Below are positions 29,785 through 38,530 of a stretch of 64,000 bases of DNA, piece after piece (within the stretch, counting starts at the first letter, position 1; each line of letters begins with the position of its first letter). Source of the stretch: Cellulomonas sp. 73-92 (GTDB taxonomy: Bacteria; Actinomycetota; Actinomycetes; Actinomycetales; Cellulomonadaceae); NCBI RefSeq assembly GCF_001898175.1, contig NZ_MKTH01000008.1, positions 124,001 to 188,000 on the forward strand, in the 5' to 3' direction. The position numbers were made by a program, and so were the translations under genes. The notes below the pieces were generated by a model. It made no database searches. It was not told the origin of the DNA and was given only the letters and a program-made list of their open reading frames with translations.

Positions 29785-29800
29785 TAGACGGGTCTGTCTA
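29785..29800 (-). promoter_or_regulatory. Operator-like palindrome upstream of MFS gene
   Basis: TAGAC-N6-GTCTA, 70 bp upstream of the MFS start. It differs from the site at 27820-27835 at three positions only. Confidence 0.6.
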
Positions 29801-29843
29801 GTCGAGGAGGCTACGTCCGGGAAGGGCCGGGCGCAAGCAGTCA

Positions 29844-29886
29844 GCACCGGCCCCGCACTCCTCGACCGGCGTGCCGGGGCCGGTGC
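29844..29886 (-). terminator. Hairpin terminator after the DUF4386-like gene
   Basis: GCACCGGCCCCG and its complement CGGGGCCGGTGC form a 12-bp stem directly downstream of the leftward stop codon at 29895, separating it from the MFS promoter. Confidence 0.7.
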
Positions 29887-29894
29887 GGGCTCCG

Positions 29895-30581
29895 TCAGCG
29901 GACGACGAGCAGGACGACGCCCATCGCGAGGAGCCAGACGCACCACGCGGCGAAGGCGATCGGCAGCAGCCGGGTCGCGAAGCGCCAGCCGTCGCGCTCG
30001 AGCGGCCCGACGAACTCCGCGCTGCACACGACGAGCGCGGCCCCCACCGGCAGTGCCAGGACGCCGAGCCACGCCGGCAGCCCGCCGGGCGCGAGGATCG
30101 CTGCGCCGGTCAGGGCGGTCCACACGCCCGTCAGCAGGTACCCGAGGTGCTCGCCCACCGCGAGGCCGAGCGACCGGTTCAGCGACTGGAACGCCACGTC
30201 GATCGCCTCGGCCCGCGCCGGCGACGCCCCCACCGCCTCGCGCGCCAGCCACGGCACGACGAAGGACCACCGCACCAGCCCCAGCAGCTGCACGACCGCC
30301 GCGAGCACGCCCAGCGCGACGATCGTCGTGCGCAGCTCGCCGCTCACCTGGGACACGCTCGCCACGAGCAGCGTGCCGGCCGGGACGAAGAGGACCGCGC
30401 ACATCGCGAACGCCCACCACAGCAGCGACAGCCGCCTCCCACCGGCGCGGACCCGCGCCAGCACCTCGTCGGTGGGCCGCCGCAGGATGCCCGGGTAGTC
30501 GAAGGTGCGGGCCAGCGTCGCGACCACGAGCACGTAGGCGACCGGCAGCACGACGAGCATCACGCCGGCGGCCGTCTCCAT
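29895..30581 (-). CDS. DUF4386-like membrane protein
   Basis: 228 residues, six membrane segments, with the family-like FDYPGILRRPTDEVLARVRAGG after the first helix and SLNRSLGLAVGEHLGYLL in the middle. Function unknown. ATG 30581 is the most natural start although no ribosome site is visible; the ATG at 30560 is an alternative. Divergent from the kinase gene at 30693. Confidence 0.7.
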   Translation of the reverse strand: METAAGVMLVVLPVAYVLVVATLARTFDYPGILRRPTDEVLARVRAGGRRLSLLWWAFAMCAVLFVPAGTLLVASVSQVSGELRTTIVALGVLAAVVQLLGLVRWSFVVPWLAREAVGASPARAEAIDVAFQSLNRSLGLAVGEHLGYLLTGVWTALTGAAILAPGGLPAWLGVLALPVGAALVVCSAEFVGPLERDGWRFATRLLPIAFAAWCVWLLAMGVVLLVVR

Positions 30582-30692
30582 GGGCGTCAGCGTCGCACGC
30601 GGCCAGGCCTCCGGCGCGGCGTCGCGCGCGCCGCCGCCGGGATCGGCGGCGGGAGGGCCGCCCCGCTCGGCATGGCGCGAGAGGATGCCGTC

Positions 30693-31361
30693 ATGGCCGA
30701 CGACCTGCCCACCCTCGCGGCTCGCGCGGCGGAGCTCGCCGCGCACGACGACGAGACGGCGGAGCGCGCCGTCCTCGGGATCACGGGGCCACCGGGCGCC
30801 GGCAAGTCCACGCTCGGCGAGCGGCTGGCGCAGGCGGTCGCGGCGCTCGGCGTCGGTGTGGTGCGCGTGCCGATGGACGGCTTCCACCTCGCGAACGCCG
30901 AGCTCGTCCGCCTCGGACGGCGCGACCGGAAGGGTGCCATCGACACGTTCGACGTCGACGGGTACGCCGCGCTGCTTCGTCGTGCCCGGACCGTGCGGGC
31001 CCGGGCCGTCTACGCGCCCGACTTCGACCGGGAGGTCCACCAGCCCGTCGCCGGGTCCATCCCCGTGCTCCCCGAGGCGCGGCTCGTCATCACCGAGGGG
31101 AACTACCTCCTGTCGCCGGACCCCGCGTGGCGGGCGGTCCGCGGGCTGCTCGACGAGGTCTGGTACTGCGAGCTGGCGTCCGACGAGCGGGTGCGCCGGC
31201 TCGTCGCGCGGCACGAGCGGTTCGGCAAGGCCGCCGACGCCGCCCGTGCCTGGGTGGCGTCGGTCGACGAGCCGAACGCGGCGGCGATCGCCGCGTGGCG
31301 GGACACCGCCGACCTCGTGGTCGACGTCGCCTCGCTGGGGCTGCCCGCGGGGCGGGACTGA
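30693..31361 (+). CDS. P-loop nucleoside/nucleotide kinase-like protein (uridine kinase superfamily)
   Basis: 222 residues. Walker A GPPGAGKST at 39-47 after a short helical leader; VRVPMDGFHLANAEL is the conserved DGFH substrate motif of the uridine kinase/pantothenate kinase/PRK superfamily, followed by DTFDVDGY and VITEGNYLL. The substrate could be a nucleoside, pantothenate-like compound or sugar; I cannot decide. ATG 30693 has GAGAGGA seven bases upstream. Its stop codon lies one base from the stop of the convergent epimerase-like gene. Confidence 0.8.
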   Translation: MADDLPTLAARAAELAAHDDETAERAVLGITGPPGAGKSTLGERLAQAVAALGVGVVRVPMDGFHLANAELVRLGRRDRKGAIDTFDVDGYAALLRRARTVRARAVYAPDFDREVHQPVAGSIPVLPEARLVITEGNYLLSPDPAWRAVRGLLDEVWYCELASDERVRRLVARHERFGKAADAARAWVASVDEPNAAAIAAWRDTADLVVDVASLGLPAGRD

Positions 31362-31362
31362 G

Positions 31363-32214
31363 CTACGCGGCCACGTGGCCGCGCCACGAGTGCTCCGGCG
31401 CATAGCCGAAGAGGTCGCGGGCTGCGCCGATCGCCAGCAGGGTCTCGAAGCCCTCGACCGGTCGGGTCAGCGGCACGTCGGGGAACACGCGGGCCATGAG
31501 CTCGGCGGAGGGGACGTTCATGATCGTGTCCGCCGCGGCGATCACCACGTTCTGCGAGCCGGTCGTGTGGACCTCGAGCGCCTGCCGGCAGGCGGCGGCG
31601 ACGTCGCGGACGTCGACGTAGCCCCAGAGGTTCCACATCCGGGAGCGGGGGTCGGCCCAGTAGGACGGGACCCGGTGATAGTCCTCCGGCCGGTGGATGT
31701 TGGACAGGCGCAGCCCGACGAAGGGGATGCCGGACCAGTCGGAGACGTGCCGTGCGGTCTCCTCCCCGAGCACCTTGGACAGCGCGTACGTGCTCCGGGG
31801 CACCGGGAAGTGGACCTCGTCGACCGGTGCGTACCGCGGTGGCGTCTCGGGCGCGAAGCTCAGGCCGAGGGTGGTCTCGCTCGAGGCCCACACCACCTTG
31901 CGCAGCCCCAGGCGCGCGGCCGCGAGGAAGACGTTCGAGTTGGCCGCCGTGTTGCGGTTGAGGGTCTCCGGCGCCGTCGTGTGGCCGGGCGCCGGGATGT
32001 TCCCGAGGTGCACCACCGCCTCGCTGCCCGCGAGCGCCTCGAGCGCCTGGCCGTAGTCGGACAGGTCGGCGCGCAGCAGGTTGACGCCGAGCGTCTCCGA
32101 CTCCCCGGTGGTGCCCGCCAGGTCGGTGGCGACCACCTCGTGGCCGTGCCCCAGCAGGTCCGCGACGACCGCGCGGCCGGCCTTGCCCCATGCTCCCGTC
32201 ACCGTGATGCGCAT
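31363..32214 (-). CDS. NAD(P)-dependent epimerase/dehydratase (extended SDR)
   Basis: 283 residues. Rossmann motif TGAWGKAGR at 6-14, Asp31 after the second strand (favours NAD), active-site STYALSK (YxxxK) at about 142-148, and a conserved S upstream (WASSETT). Resembles UDP-glucose 4-epimerase-like SDRs acting on sugar nucleotides or uronic acids. Start ATG 32214 lies six bases after CAGGAT, a -10-like hexamer, so the transcript may be leaderless. Confidence 0.82.
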   Translation of the reverse strand: MRITVTGAWGKAGRAVVADLLGHGHEVVATDLAGTTGESETLGVNLLRADLSDYGQALEALAGSEAVVHLGNIPAPGHTTAPETLNRNTAANSNVFLAAARLGLRKVVWASSETTLGLSFAPETPPRYAPVDEVHFPVPRSTYALSKVLGEETARHVSDWSGIPFVGLRLSNIHRPEDYHRVPSYWADPRSRMWNLWGYVDVRDVAAACRQALEVHTTGSQNVVIAAADTIMNVPSAELMARVFPDVPLTRPVEGFETLLAIGAARDLFGYAPEHSWRGHVAA

Positions 32215-32304
32215 GGGCCCATCCTGCCGCGCGGGGCGGACGGCACGCGCACCGGCGGAGGAGCCGTCGCGGAATACGGCCGCTCACCTGCGATGACACA
32301 CATG

Positions 32305-32348
32305 ACACCATCTGTGGTGTTGCGCTGACACCATAGTGGTGTCATAGT
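32305..32348 (+). promoter_or_regulatory. Tandem palindromic operators and leaderless promoter of the RHH operon
   Basis: TTGCGC (32320-32325), 17 bp, CATAGT (32343-32348), six bases before ATG 32355. ACACCA-N4-TGGTGT lies at 32305-32320 and the perfect TGACACCA-TAG-TGGTGTCA at 32326-32344 fills the spacer. A further TGACACA is at 32294-32300. Tandem half-sites of this kind are the usual target of ribbon-helix-helix repressors. Confidence 0.7.
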
Positions 32349-32354
32349 GACGTC

Positions 32355-32885
32355 ATGGAACTCACGCGGTACGTCGACGACCTCCAGCACCGGCTCGCAA
32401 CGGCGGCCGAGGCCGGCGGCGACGAGGCCCGCCAGCTCGCCTCGCGCCTCGCGGCCCCGCTGGACGCGGCCGTGCGGCTCGTCCTGCTCGACGCCCTCTC
32501 GGTCGCCGCGGGCGAGATCTCGGCGGAGCTCGCACCGGGCTCGGTCGATGTGAGGCTCCGTGGCGGCGAGCCCGAGTTCGTCGTCGCCGTCCCCGAGCCC
32601 GATGCCGGCGCCCCCCGCGCCGGCGCCCCGGCCACCGCCCCGCCGCCGCCCCTGCCCGCCGGCCTGCCGGCGGCAGCCGAGGGCGACGAGGCCACGACCA
32701 CCCGCACCACCCTGCGCCTGCCCGACCAGCTCAAGACCCAGGTCGAGGTCGCCGCCGCCCGCGACGGCGTCTCGGTCAACACGTGGCTCGTCCGTGCGGT
32801 CGCCACCGCGCTCGAGCAGACCTCGTCCCGGACCACCGGCGTTCCGCAGAAGGGCGGCAACCGGGTCACCGGCTGGGTGCGCTGA
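32355..32885 (+). CDS. Ribbon-helix-helix (Arc/HicB-like) DNA-binding protein
   Basis: 176 residues. The N-terminal 80 residues form a helical and beta region of unknown role (ELTRYVDDLQHRLATAAEAG), a Pro/Ala-rich linker follows, and the C-terminus (about 112-155) is a ribbon-helix-helix: TTRTTLRLPDQLKTQVEVAA then DGVSVNTWLVRAVATAL. The ATG has no ribosome site and lies six bases after CATAGT, which suggests leaderless translation. It heads an operon with a DUF4097 protein and an ABC-2 exporter, and very probably represses it through the tandem palindromes upstream. No toxin gene is nearby. Confidence 0.8.
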   Translation: MELTRYVDDLQHRLATAAEAGGDEARQLASRLAAPLDAAVRLVLLDALSVAAGEISAELAPGSVDVRLRGGEPEFVVAVPEPDAGAPRAGAPATAPPPPLPAGLPAAAEGDEATTTRTTLRLPDQLKTQVEVAAARDGVSVNTWLVRAVATALEQTSSRTTGVPQKGGNRVTGWVR

Positions 32886-32938
32886 CGGCGCCCCACCTCC
32901 TCCTCTCCTCATCGCCCATCCCCCTCACTGGAGCAGTC

Positions 32939-33799
32939 ATGCCCACATTCCCCGCCCCCGCACCGATCACCACGGTCCTGGACCAGGTCGCCGGCTCGGT
33001 CCACGTCGTGGCGAGCGATCGCGACGACGTCGTCGTCACCGTGCTGCCGGCCAACCCGGGCAAGTCCGCCGACGCCCACATGGCACAGGAGACGATCGTC
33101 GACTTCGCCAACGGCATCCTCACCGTCGGCAACGACCGCAGCCTGAAGAACCTCGTGATCGGCCCCAAGGGCGCCGTCGCCGTGACGATCGAGCTGCCCA
33201 CCGGCTCGTCCCTGAGCGGCAAGATCGCGTTCGGGGCGCTCGACACGGAGGGTGCCCTCGGCGCGGTCGACGTCACCCTCTCGGCGGGCAACGCCCGCGT
33301 CGGGGCCGCGGACCGCCTGACGGTGAACGCGTCAGCGGGGTCCATCGTCGCGGGCCGCGTGGCCGGGCCGGCCGAGCTCAAGGCGAGCGCCGGGTCGGTC
33401 CGGATCCGCGAGATCGCGGGCGACGCGACGATCCGCTCGGCCAACGGGCACACCACCGTCAGCGTCGTCACCGGCTCGCTCACGGTCTCGGGCGCGCACG
33501 GCGACATCATCGTCGGCCGCGTCGCAGGCTCGCTCGTCGCCAAGACCTCGTACGGCAACGTGCGCGTCGAGAACGCCGAGTCCGGCTCGGTCCGGCTCAC
33601 GACGTCGTACGGCTCGGTCGAGGTCGGCGTGCCCGAGGGCACGGCGGCGCTGCTCGACCTCCAGTCGAAGAGCGGTGCGATCCGCAACCGGCTCCAGCCC
33701 GTCGCGGGCCCGGTCGGCGACGAGTCCACCGCCGAGATCCACGCCAGCACCGGCTACGGCGACGTCATCGTGCGCCGCCCCGAACCGTTCATCGCCTAG
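32939..33799 (+). CDS. DUF4097-family beta-helix-like protein
   Basis: 286 residues without signal peptide or membrane segment. The sequence consists of repeated short beta units (GSVHVVAS, GNARVGAAD, GSVRIREIAG, GNVRVENAE, GSVEVGVPEG), the pattern of the DUF4097 putative adhesin fold, here apparently cytoplasmic. ATG 32939 has GGAG six bases upstream. It lies between the RHH regulator and the ABC exporter genes; DUF4097 proteins are often linked to such operons but no activity is established. Confidence 0.82.
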   Translation: MPTFPAPAPITTVLDQVAGSVHVVASDRDDVVVTVLPANPGKSADAHMAQETIVDFANGILTVGNDRSLKNLVIGPKGAVAVTIELPTGSSLSGKIAFGALDTEGALGAVDVTLSAGNARVGAADRLTVNASAGSIVAGRVAGPAELKASAGSVRIREIAGDATIRSANGHTTVSVVTGSLTVSGAHGDIIVGRVAGSLVAKTSYGNVRVENAESGSVRLTTSYGSVEVGVPEGTAALLDLQSKSGAIRNRLQPVAGPVGDESTAEIHASTGYGDVIVRRPEPFIA

Positions 33800-33843
33800 G
33801 AGGCCGAGCAGTGACACCCCACCGACAGGAAGGGACGGGCGCC

Positions 33844-34602
33844 ATGACCGCCGCGATCTCGATCCAGAACCTCACCAAGTCCTTCGGCGACAACGCCGTG
33901 CTGCGCGGCGTCGACCTGCAGGTGCAGCCGGGCGAGATCTTCGCCCTGCTCGGCTCCAACGGCGCCGGCAAGACGACCACCATCAACATCTGCTCGACGC
34001 TCATGCGGCCCGACGGCGGCACGGTGCAGGTGGCGGGGCACGACGTGGTCACGCACCCCGCCGAGGTCCGCCGGTCCATCGCCCTGACGGGCCAGTTCGC
34101 CGCCGTCGACGGGGTGCTGACGGGCCGCGAGAACGTCGAGCTCATCGCGACCCTGCGCCGCATCCCGGACCCCGCACGGGTGGCCACCGACCTGCTCGCG
34201 CGGTTCGGCCTCACGGACGCCGCCGACCGGCGCGTCGGCACCTACTCCGGCGGCATGACCCGGCGCCTGGACGTCGCCATGAGCCTCGTCGGCTCCCCGG
34301 CCGTCATCTTCCTCGACGAGCCGACCACGGGCCTCGACCCCGAGGCACGGCTCGAGGTCTGGAAGACCGTCAAGGAGCTGGCCGACGGCGGCACCACCAT
34401 CCTGCTGACCACCCAGATGCTCGACGAGGCCGAGGCGCTCGCCCACCGGATCGCCATCCTCCACGGCGGCGTCATCATCGCCGACGGCACGCTCGCCGAG
34501 CTCAAGGCGATGTTCCCGCCGGCCACCGTCGAGTACGTCGAGAAGCAGCCCACCCTCGAGGAGATCTTCCTCGCCATCGTCGGCGCCAAGGAGGCGAGCT
34601 GA
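33844..34602 (+). CDS. ABC-2 exporter ATP-binding protein (DrrA-like)
   Basis: 252 residues. Walker A GSNGAGKT at 38-45, signature YSGGMTRR, Walker B VIFLDEPTTGLDP. The DrrA/antibiotic-resistance type is indicated by the close fit to LTGQFAAVDGVLTGRENVELI. ATG 33844 has AAGGGA upstream; GTG 33811 is a possible longer start. Two bases separate its stop from the permease ATG. Confidence 0.92.
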   Translation: MTAAISIQNLTKSFGDNAVLRGVDLQVQPGEIFALLGSNGAGKTTTINICSTLMRPDGGTVQVAGHDVVTHPAEVRRSIALTGQFAAVDGVLTGRENVELIATLRRIPDPARVATDLLARFGLTDAADRRVGTYSGGMTRRLDVAMSLVGSPAVIFLDEPTTGLDPEARLEVWKTVKELADGGTTILLTTQMLDEAEALAHRIAILHGGVIIADGTLAELKAMFPPATVEYVEKQPTLEEIFLAIVGAKEAS

Positions 34603-34604
34603 CC

Positions 34605-35351
34605 ATGCTCCACGACACCGCAGCCCTGACGGGGCGCCTCATGAAGGCGATCGTGCGCAGCCCCGACACGATCATCACCGTCGCGATCATGCCGATCGCG
34701 TTCCTGCTGCTGTTCCGCTACGTGTTCGGGGGCGCGATCCAGACCGGCGGCAGCAACTACACGAACTACCTGCTGCCGGGGATCCTCCTCATCGCCGTCG
34801 CGTCGTCCGTGGCATACACGGCCGTGCGCCTGTTCAGCGACACGCGCACGGGCATCACGGCGCGGTTCACCGCCATGCCGATCGCGCGCTCGTCGGTGCT
34901 CTGGTCGCACGTGCTGACCTCGCTGGTGTCCAACGCGGTCACCACCGTCGTCATCGTCGGCGTGTCCTTCGCGACCGGGTTCCGGCCGCGTGCCGGCCTC
35001 CTCGGCTGGCTCGCCTTCGTCGGCATCCTCACCCTGGTCACGCTCGCGCTGACCTGGATCTCCGTCATCCCCGGCCTCACCGCCAAGTCCGTCGACGGCG
35101 CCGGCGCGTTCGCGTACCCGCTGATCTTCCTGCCGTTCCTCAGCTCCGCGTTCGTCCCGACGGCGACCATGCCGGGCCCCGTGCGGTGGTTCGCGGAGAA
35201 CCAGCCCGTCACGTCGGTGGTGCAGTCGCTGCGCGACCTCATCGAGGGCACGCCGGTCGGCGGCGACATCTGGGTGGCGCTCGCCTGGACGGTCGGCGTC
35301 GGGATGGTCGCGTACGTCGTCGCGGTGCGGAAGTACAACACGGCACGGTGA
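34605..35351 (+). CDS. ABC-2 exporter permease (DrrB-like)
   Basis: 248 residues, six membrane segments, with the ABC-2 features MPIAFLLLFRYVFGGAI and FPFLSSAFVPTATMP-type loop near the end. Partner of the preceding ATPase. Related pairs export anthracyclines or glycolipids; nothing here identifies the cargo. A strong hairpin follows. Confidence 0.9.
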   Translation: MLHDTAALTGRLMKAIVRSPDTIITVAIMPIAFLLLFRYVFGGAIQTGGSNYTNYLLPGILLIAVASSVAYTAVRLFSDTRTGITARFTAMPIARSSVLWSHVLTSLVSNAVTTVVIVGVSFATGFRPRAGLLGWLAFVGILTLVTLALTWISVIPGLTAKSVDGAGAFAYPLIFLPFLSSAFVPTATMPGPVRWFAENQPVTSVVQSLRDLIEGTPVGGDIWVALAWTVGVGMVAYVVAVRKYNTAR

Positions 35352-35364
35352 GCGCATCGGCGCG

Positions 35365-35399
35365 GGTAGGGCGGGCGGCCCGGGGCCGCCCGCCCTACC
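35365..35399. terminator. Bidirectional terminator
   Basis: Perfect 16-bp stem starting GGTAGGGCGGGCGGCC with a three-base CGG loop. Its right arm contains the stop codon of the leftward DUF1905 gene, so it serves the convergent transcripts. Confidence 0.8.
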
Positions 35400-35709
35400 G
35401 CGGCTCCAGGTCGACGAGCCGCAGCCGCACGTGCGCCGGCTCGCCGACGGTGAGCCCCTCGGCCTCCCGCACCGCGCGCTTGACGGGCAGCACGTAGGCC
35501 CGCCGGCCGTGGTCGGGGAACACCGACGTCCGCCACACCGTGGCGCCCACCGTCACCTCGACGCGCAGGGAGCCGAACCCGCGCGCGTAGGGCTCACCCA
35601 GCTCGAGCAGCTCGTCGGACAGGGCCTCCGGCAGGCTGACGAACGTCCACACGTCCTGGGCGCGGGCCTGCCAGCGCCACAGCGGCGCGTCGAACTCGTA
35701 GGACGGCAC
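35395..35709 (-). CDS. DUF1905-family protein
   Basis: 104 residues forming a small beta-barrel-like domain: FDAPLWRWQARAQDVWTFVSLP, then WRTSVFPDHGRRAYVLPVKRAVREAE, then VRLRLVDLEPR, which match the DUF1905 family. Function unknown. The start is GTG 35709, six bases after CAGGAT, again a possible leaderless start. Confidence 0.78.
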   Translation of the reverse strand: MPSYEFDAPLWRWQARAQDVWTFVSLPEALSDELLELGEPYARGFGSLRVEVTVGATVWRTSVFPDHGRRAYVLPVKRAVREAEGLTVGEPAHVRLRLVDLEPR

Positions 35710-35745
35710 CGGACCATCCTGCCGTGAGGGCCGGACAGCCGGTCG

Positions 35746-36363
35746 TCAGCCCGCGAGCCGGTCCAGCGCCAGGTTGAGCTCCACGACGTTGACCGTCGGC
35801 TCGCCGAGGAACCCGAGAGCGCGGCCCTGCGTGTGCGCGGCGACGAGGCTGCGCACCTCGTCGGGCGACAGGCCCCGGGCCCGGGCCACGCGGTTCACCT
35901 GGATCTCGGCGTACGCCGGGCTGATGTCCGGGTCGAGGCCGGAGGCGGACGCCGTGACGGCGTCCGGCGGCACCTGGGCCTCCGTCACCCCGTCGAAGGC
36001 CGCGACCTGCGCCGTGCGGTCGGTGATCGCCTTGACGAGGACCGGGTTCTCGGGGCCGAGGTTGGAACCGCCCGACGCCGTGGCGTCGTACCCCTTGCCG
36101 GCCGCCGACGGCCGGGACTGGAAGTACCTCGCCAGCGGGTTGCCGCTCGCGTCGGTGAACGACTGCCCGATGAGGGCGGAGCCGGCGACCCGGCCGTCGG
36201 CCGTACGGACCGCCGATCCCCGGGCCTGCGCGGGGAGCACGAGCTGGCCGATGCCCGTGACGACCAGGGTGTAGCCGACACCGACGACGAGGGTGAACAC
36301 CACCATCGCGCGCAGGGCGACCCCGTAGACGCGGCCGCTGCCACCGGTGGACGACGCCTTCAT
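35746..36363 (-). CDS. kdpC: Potassium-transporting ATPase KdpC subunit
   Basis: 205 residues. One N-terminal membrane helix (MVVFTLVVGVGYTLVVTGIG) and a periplasm-facing domain with GSALIGQSF, YFQSRPSAAG, ASGGSNLGPENP and SGLDPDISPAYAEIQ, all KdpC signatures. Stabilises the KdpFABC complex and affects its affinity for ATP. Ten bases after kdpB; last gene of the leftward operon. Confidence 0.97.
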   Translation of the reverse strand: MKASSTGGSGRVYGVALRAMVVFTLVVGVGYTLVVTGIGQLVLPAQARGSAVRTADGRVAGSALIGQSFTDASGNPLARYFQSRPSAAGKGYDATASGGSNLGPENPVLVKAITDRTAQVAAFDGVTEAQVPPDAVTASASGLDPDISPAYAEIQVNRVARARGLSPDEVRSLVAAHTQGRALGFLGEPTVNVVELNLALDRLAG

Positions 36364-36373
36364 GAACGCTCCT

Positions 36374-38530
36374 TCAGAAGCCGGGGAACAGGCGCACGAC
36401 GAGGTCGATGAGCCAGATGCCGAGGAACGGCGAGACGATCCCGCCGACGCCGTAGACGAGCAGGTTGCGCGCCAGGGTCGACGAGACGGAGACGGGCCGG
36501 TAGCGCACGCCGCGCAGGGCGAGCGGGATGAGCAGCACGATGATGATCGCGTTGAAGATCACCGCGGAGAGCACCGCCGACGACGGCGAGTGCAGGCGCA
36601 TGACGTTGAGCGCCCCCAGGCCCGGGAACACGCCCATGAACATCGCCGGGATGATCGCGAAGTACTTCGCGACGTCGTTGGCGATGGAGAACGTGGTCAG
36701 CGCCCCGCGCGTGATGAGCAGCTGCTTGCCGATCTCGACGATGTTGACGAGCTTCGTCGGGTCCGAGTCGAGGTCGACCATGTTGCCGGCCTCCTTCGCG
36801 GCGGCCGTGCCGGTGTTCATCGCCACCCCGACGTCGGCCTGGGCGAGGGCCGGCGCGTCGTTGGTGCCGTCGCCGGTCATCGCCACGAGCCGCCCGCCGG
36901 CCTGCTCCCTGCGGATCAGCTCGAGCTTGTCCTCCGGCGTCGCCTCGGCGAGGAAGTCGTCGACGCCCGCCTCGGCCGCGATCGCGGCCGCGGTCAGCGG
37001 GTTGTCGCCGGTGATCATCACCGTGCGGATGCCCATGGCGCGCATCTCGGCGAAGCGTTGGGCGATGCCCTGCTTCACGACGTCCTTGAGGTGGACGACG
37101 CCGAGGACGCGCCCGGGAGCGCCGGGCTGCTCGAGAGCCACCACCAGCGGCGTGCCGCCGGACTGCGCGATCGGGTGGACGCGCTCCTCGAGCGCGGCGG
37201 CGATCTCCGGGGGCAGCCGGCGCCCGCCCTCCTCGAGCCACGCCATGACGGCGCTGCCGGCACCCTTGCGGATCCGGGTGCCGTCCGGCAGGTCGAGGCC
37301 CGACATGCGGGTCTGGGCGGTGAACGGGACGAACAAGCCGGGCGCGTCGGCGCCGACGAGCGCGCCCTGCTCCCGGGCGAGGTCGACGATCGACGTGCCC
37401 TCGGGCGTCGGGTCCGCGAGGGACGACAGCGCCGCGGCCTTGATGAGCTCCGGGGCGTCGACGTCCGGCATCGGGACGAACGCGGCCGCCTGCCGGTTGC
37501 CGTACGTGATGGTGCCGGTCTTGTCGAGCAGCAGCGTGGTGACGTCCCCCGCCGCCTCGACGGCGCGCCCCGACATCGCCAGGACGTTGCGCTGCACCAG
37601 CCGATCCATGCCGGCGATGCCGATCGCCGACAGGAGCGCCCCGATGGTCGTCGGGATGAGGCAGACGAGCAGGGAGACGAGCACCGTGATGCTCACCGGC
37701 TTCGCCGCGTAGCCGGCGATCGGGTTCAGTACCAGGCAGACGACGACGAAGATGATGGTGAGTGCCGCCAGGAGGATGCTCAGCGCGATCTCGTTGGGCG
37801 TCCGCTGCCGCTGGGCGCCCTCGACCAGGGCGATCATCCGGTCGACGAACGTCTCGCCAGGCTTCGACGTGATCCGCACGACGATCCGGTCGGAGAGCAC
37901 GCGCGTGCCGCCCGTGACGGCGCTGCGGTCGCCGCCCGACTCGCGGATCACTGGGGCGGACTCGCCGGTGATGGCCGACTCGTCCACCGAGGCGATGCCC
38001 CAGACGATGTCGCCGTCACCCGGGATCGTCTCCCCCGCCGACACGACGACGACGTCGTCGAGCCGGAGGTCGCCGGACCGCACCTCGTCGATCGCGGAGG
38101 ACCGGGCGGCGGGGTCCGCCTTCTCGTCGTACCCGACGACGCGGCGGGCGATCGTGCTGGTGCGGGTCTTGCGCAGGCTGTCCGCCTGCGCCTTGCCCCG
38201 GCTCTCCGCGACGGCCTCGGCCAGGTTGGCGAAGAGCACGGTGAGCCACAGCCAGACGGCGATCACCGCCGTGAACGAACGCGGCACGGGCGTGCCGCCG
38301 GACGCCTGCGGGCCGCCGAGGAACGGCTCGCCGATCGCGAGCGCGGTGGTGAGCACCGCCCCGACCCAGACGATGAACATCACGGGGTTGTGCCACTGCT
38401 GGCGCGGGTCGAGCTTGCGGACGGCGCCCGGCAGGGAGGCCCGCACCTGCGACCAGGAGAAGGCGCCCGCCGTGACGCGCGCGGGCCGCGTGGCGTGCGG
38501 CCGGACCGGCGTGCCGGTGAGGGTGGACAT
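36374..38530 (-). CDS. kdpB: Potassium-transporting P-type ATPase KdpB
   Basis: Catalytic subunit: ATP hydrolysis drives high-affinity potassium uptake through KdpA. 718 residues. [12 protein letters not shown] in the actuator domain, phosphorylation site DKTGT with Asp336, [22 protein letters not shown] in the P domain, and [20 protein letters not shown] in the membrane. The ATG shares its A with the kdpA stop (TGATG). Confidence 0.98.
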   Translation of the reverse strand: MSTLTGTPVRPHATRPARVTAGAFSWSQVRASLPGAVRKLDPRQQWHNPVMFIVWVGAVLTTALAIGEPFLGGPQASGGTPVPRSFTAVIAVWLWLTVLFANLAEAVAESRGKAQADSLRKTRTSTIARRVVGYDEKADPAARSSAIDEVRSGDLRLDDVVVVSAGETIPGDGDIVWGIASVDESAITGESAPVIRESGGDRSAVTGGTRVLSDRIVVRITSKPGETFVDRMIALVEGAQRQRTPNEIALSILLAALTIIFVVVCLVLNPIAGYAAKPVSITVLVSLLVCLIPTTIGALLSAIGIAGMDRLVQRNVLAMSGRAVEAAGDVTTLLLDKTGTITYGNRQAAAFVPMPDVDAPELIKAAALSSLADPTPEGTSIVDLAREQGALVGADAPGLFVPFTAQTRMSGLDLPDGTRIRKGAGSAVMAWLEEGGRRLPPEIAAALEERVHPIAQSGGTPLVVALEQPGAPGRVLGVVHLKDVVKQGIAQRFAEMRAMGIRTVMITGDNPLTAAAIAAEAGVDDFLAEATPEDKLELIRREQAGGRLVAMTGDGTNDAPALAQADVGVAMNTGTAAAKEAGNMVDLDSDPTKLVNIVEIGKQLLITRGALTTFSIANDVAKYFAIIPAMFMGVFPGLGALNVMRLHSPSSAVLSAVIFNAIIIVLLIPLALRGVRYRPVSVSSTLARNLLVYGVGGIVSPFLGIWLIDLVVRLFPGF

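Noticed and set aside
32355..32885. RHH protein as antitoxin of a toxin-antitoxin pair
   Set aside because: The RHH fold and tandem palindromes look antitoxin-like, but the next gene is a DUF4097 protein and no small toxin frame is found on either side.
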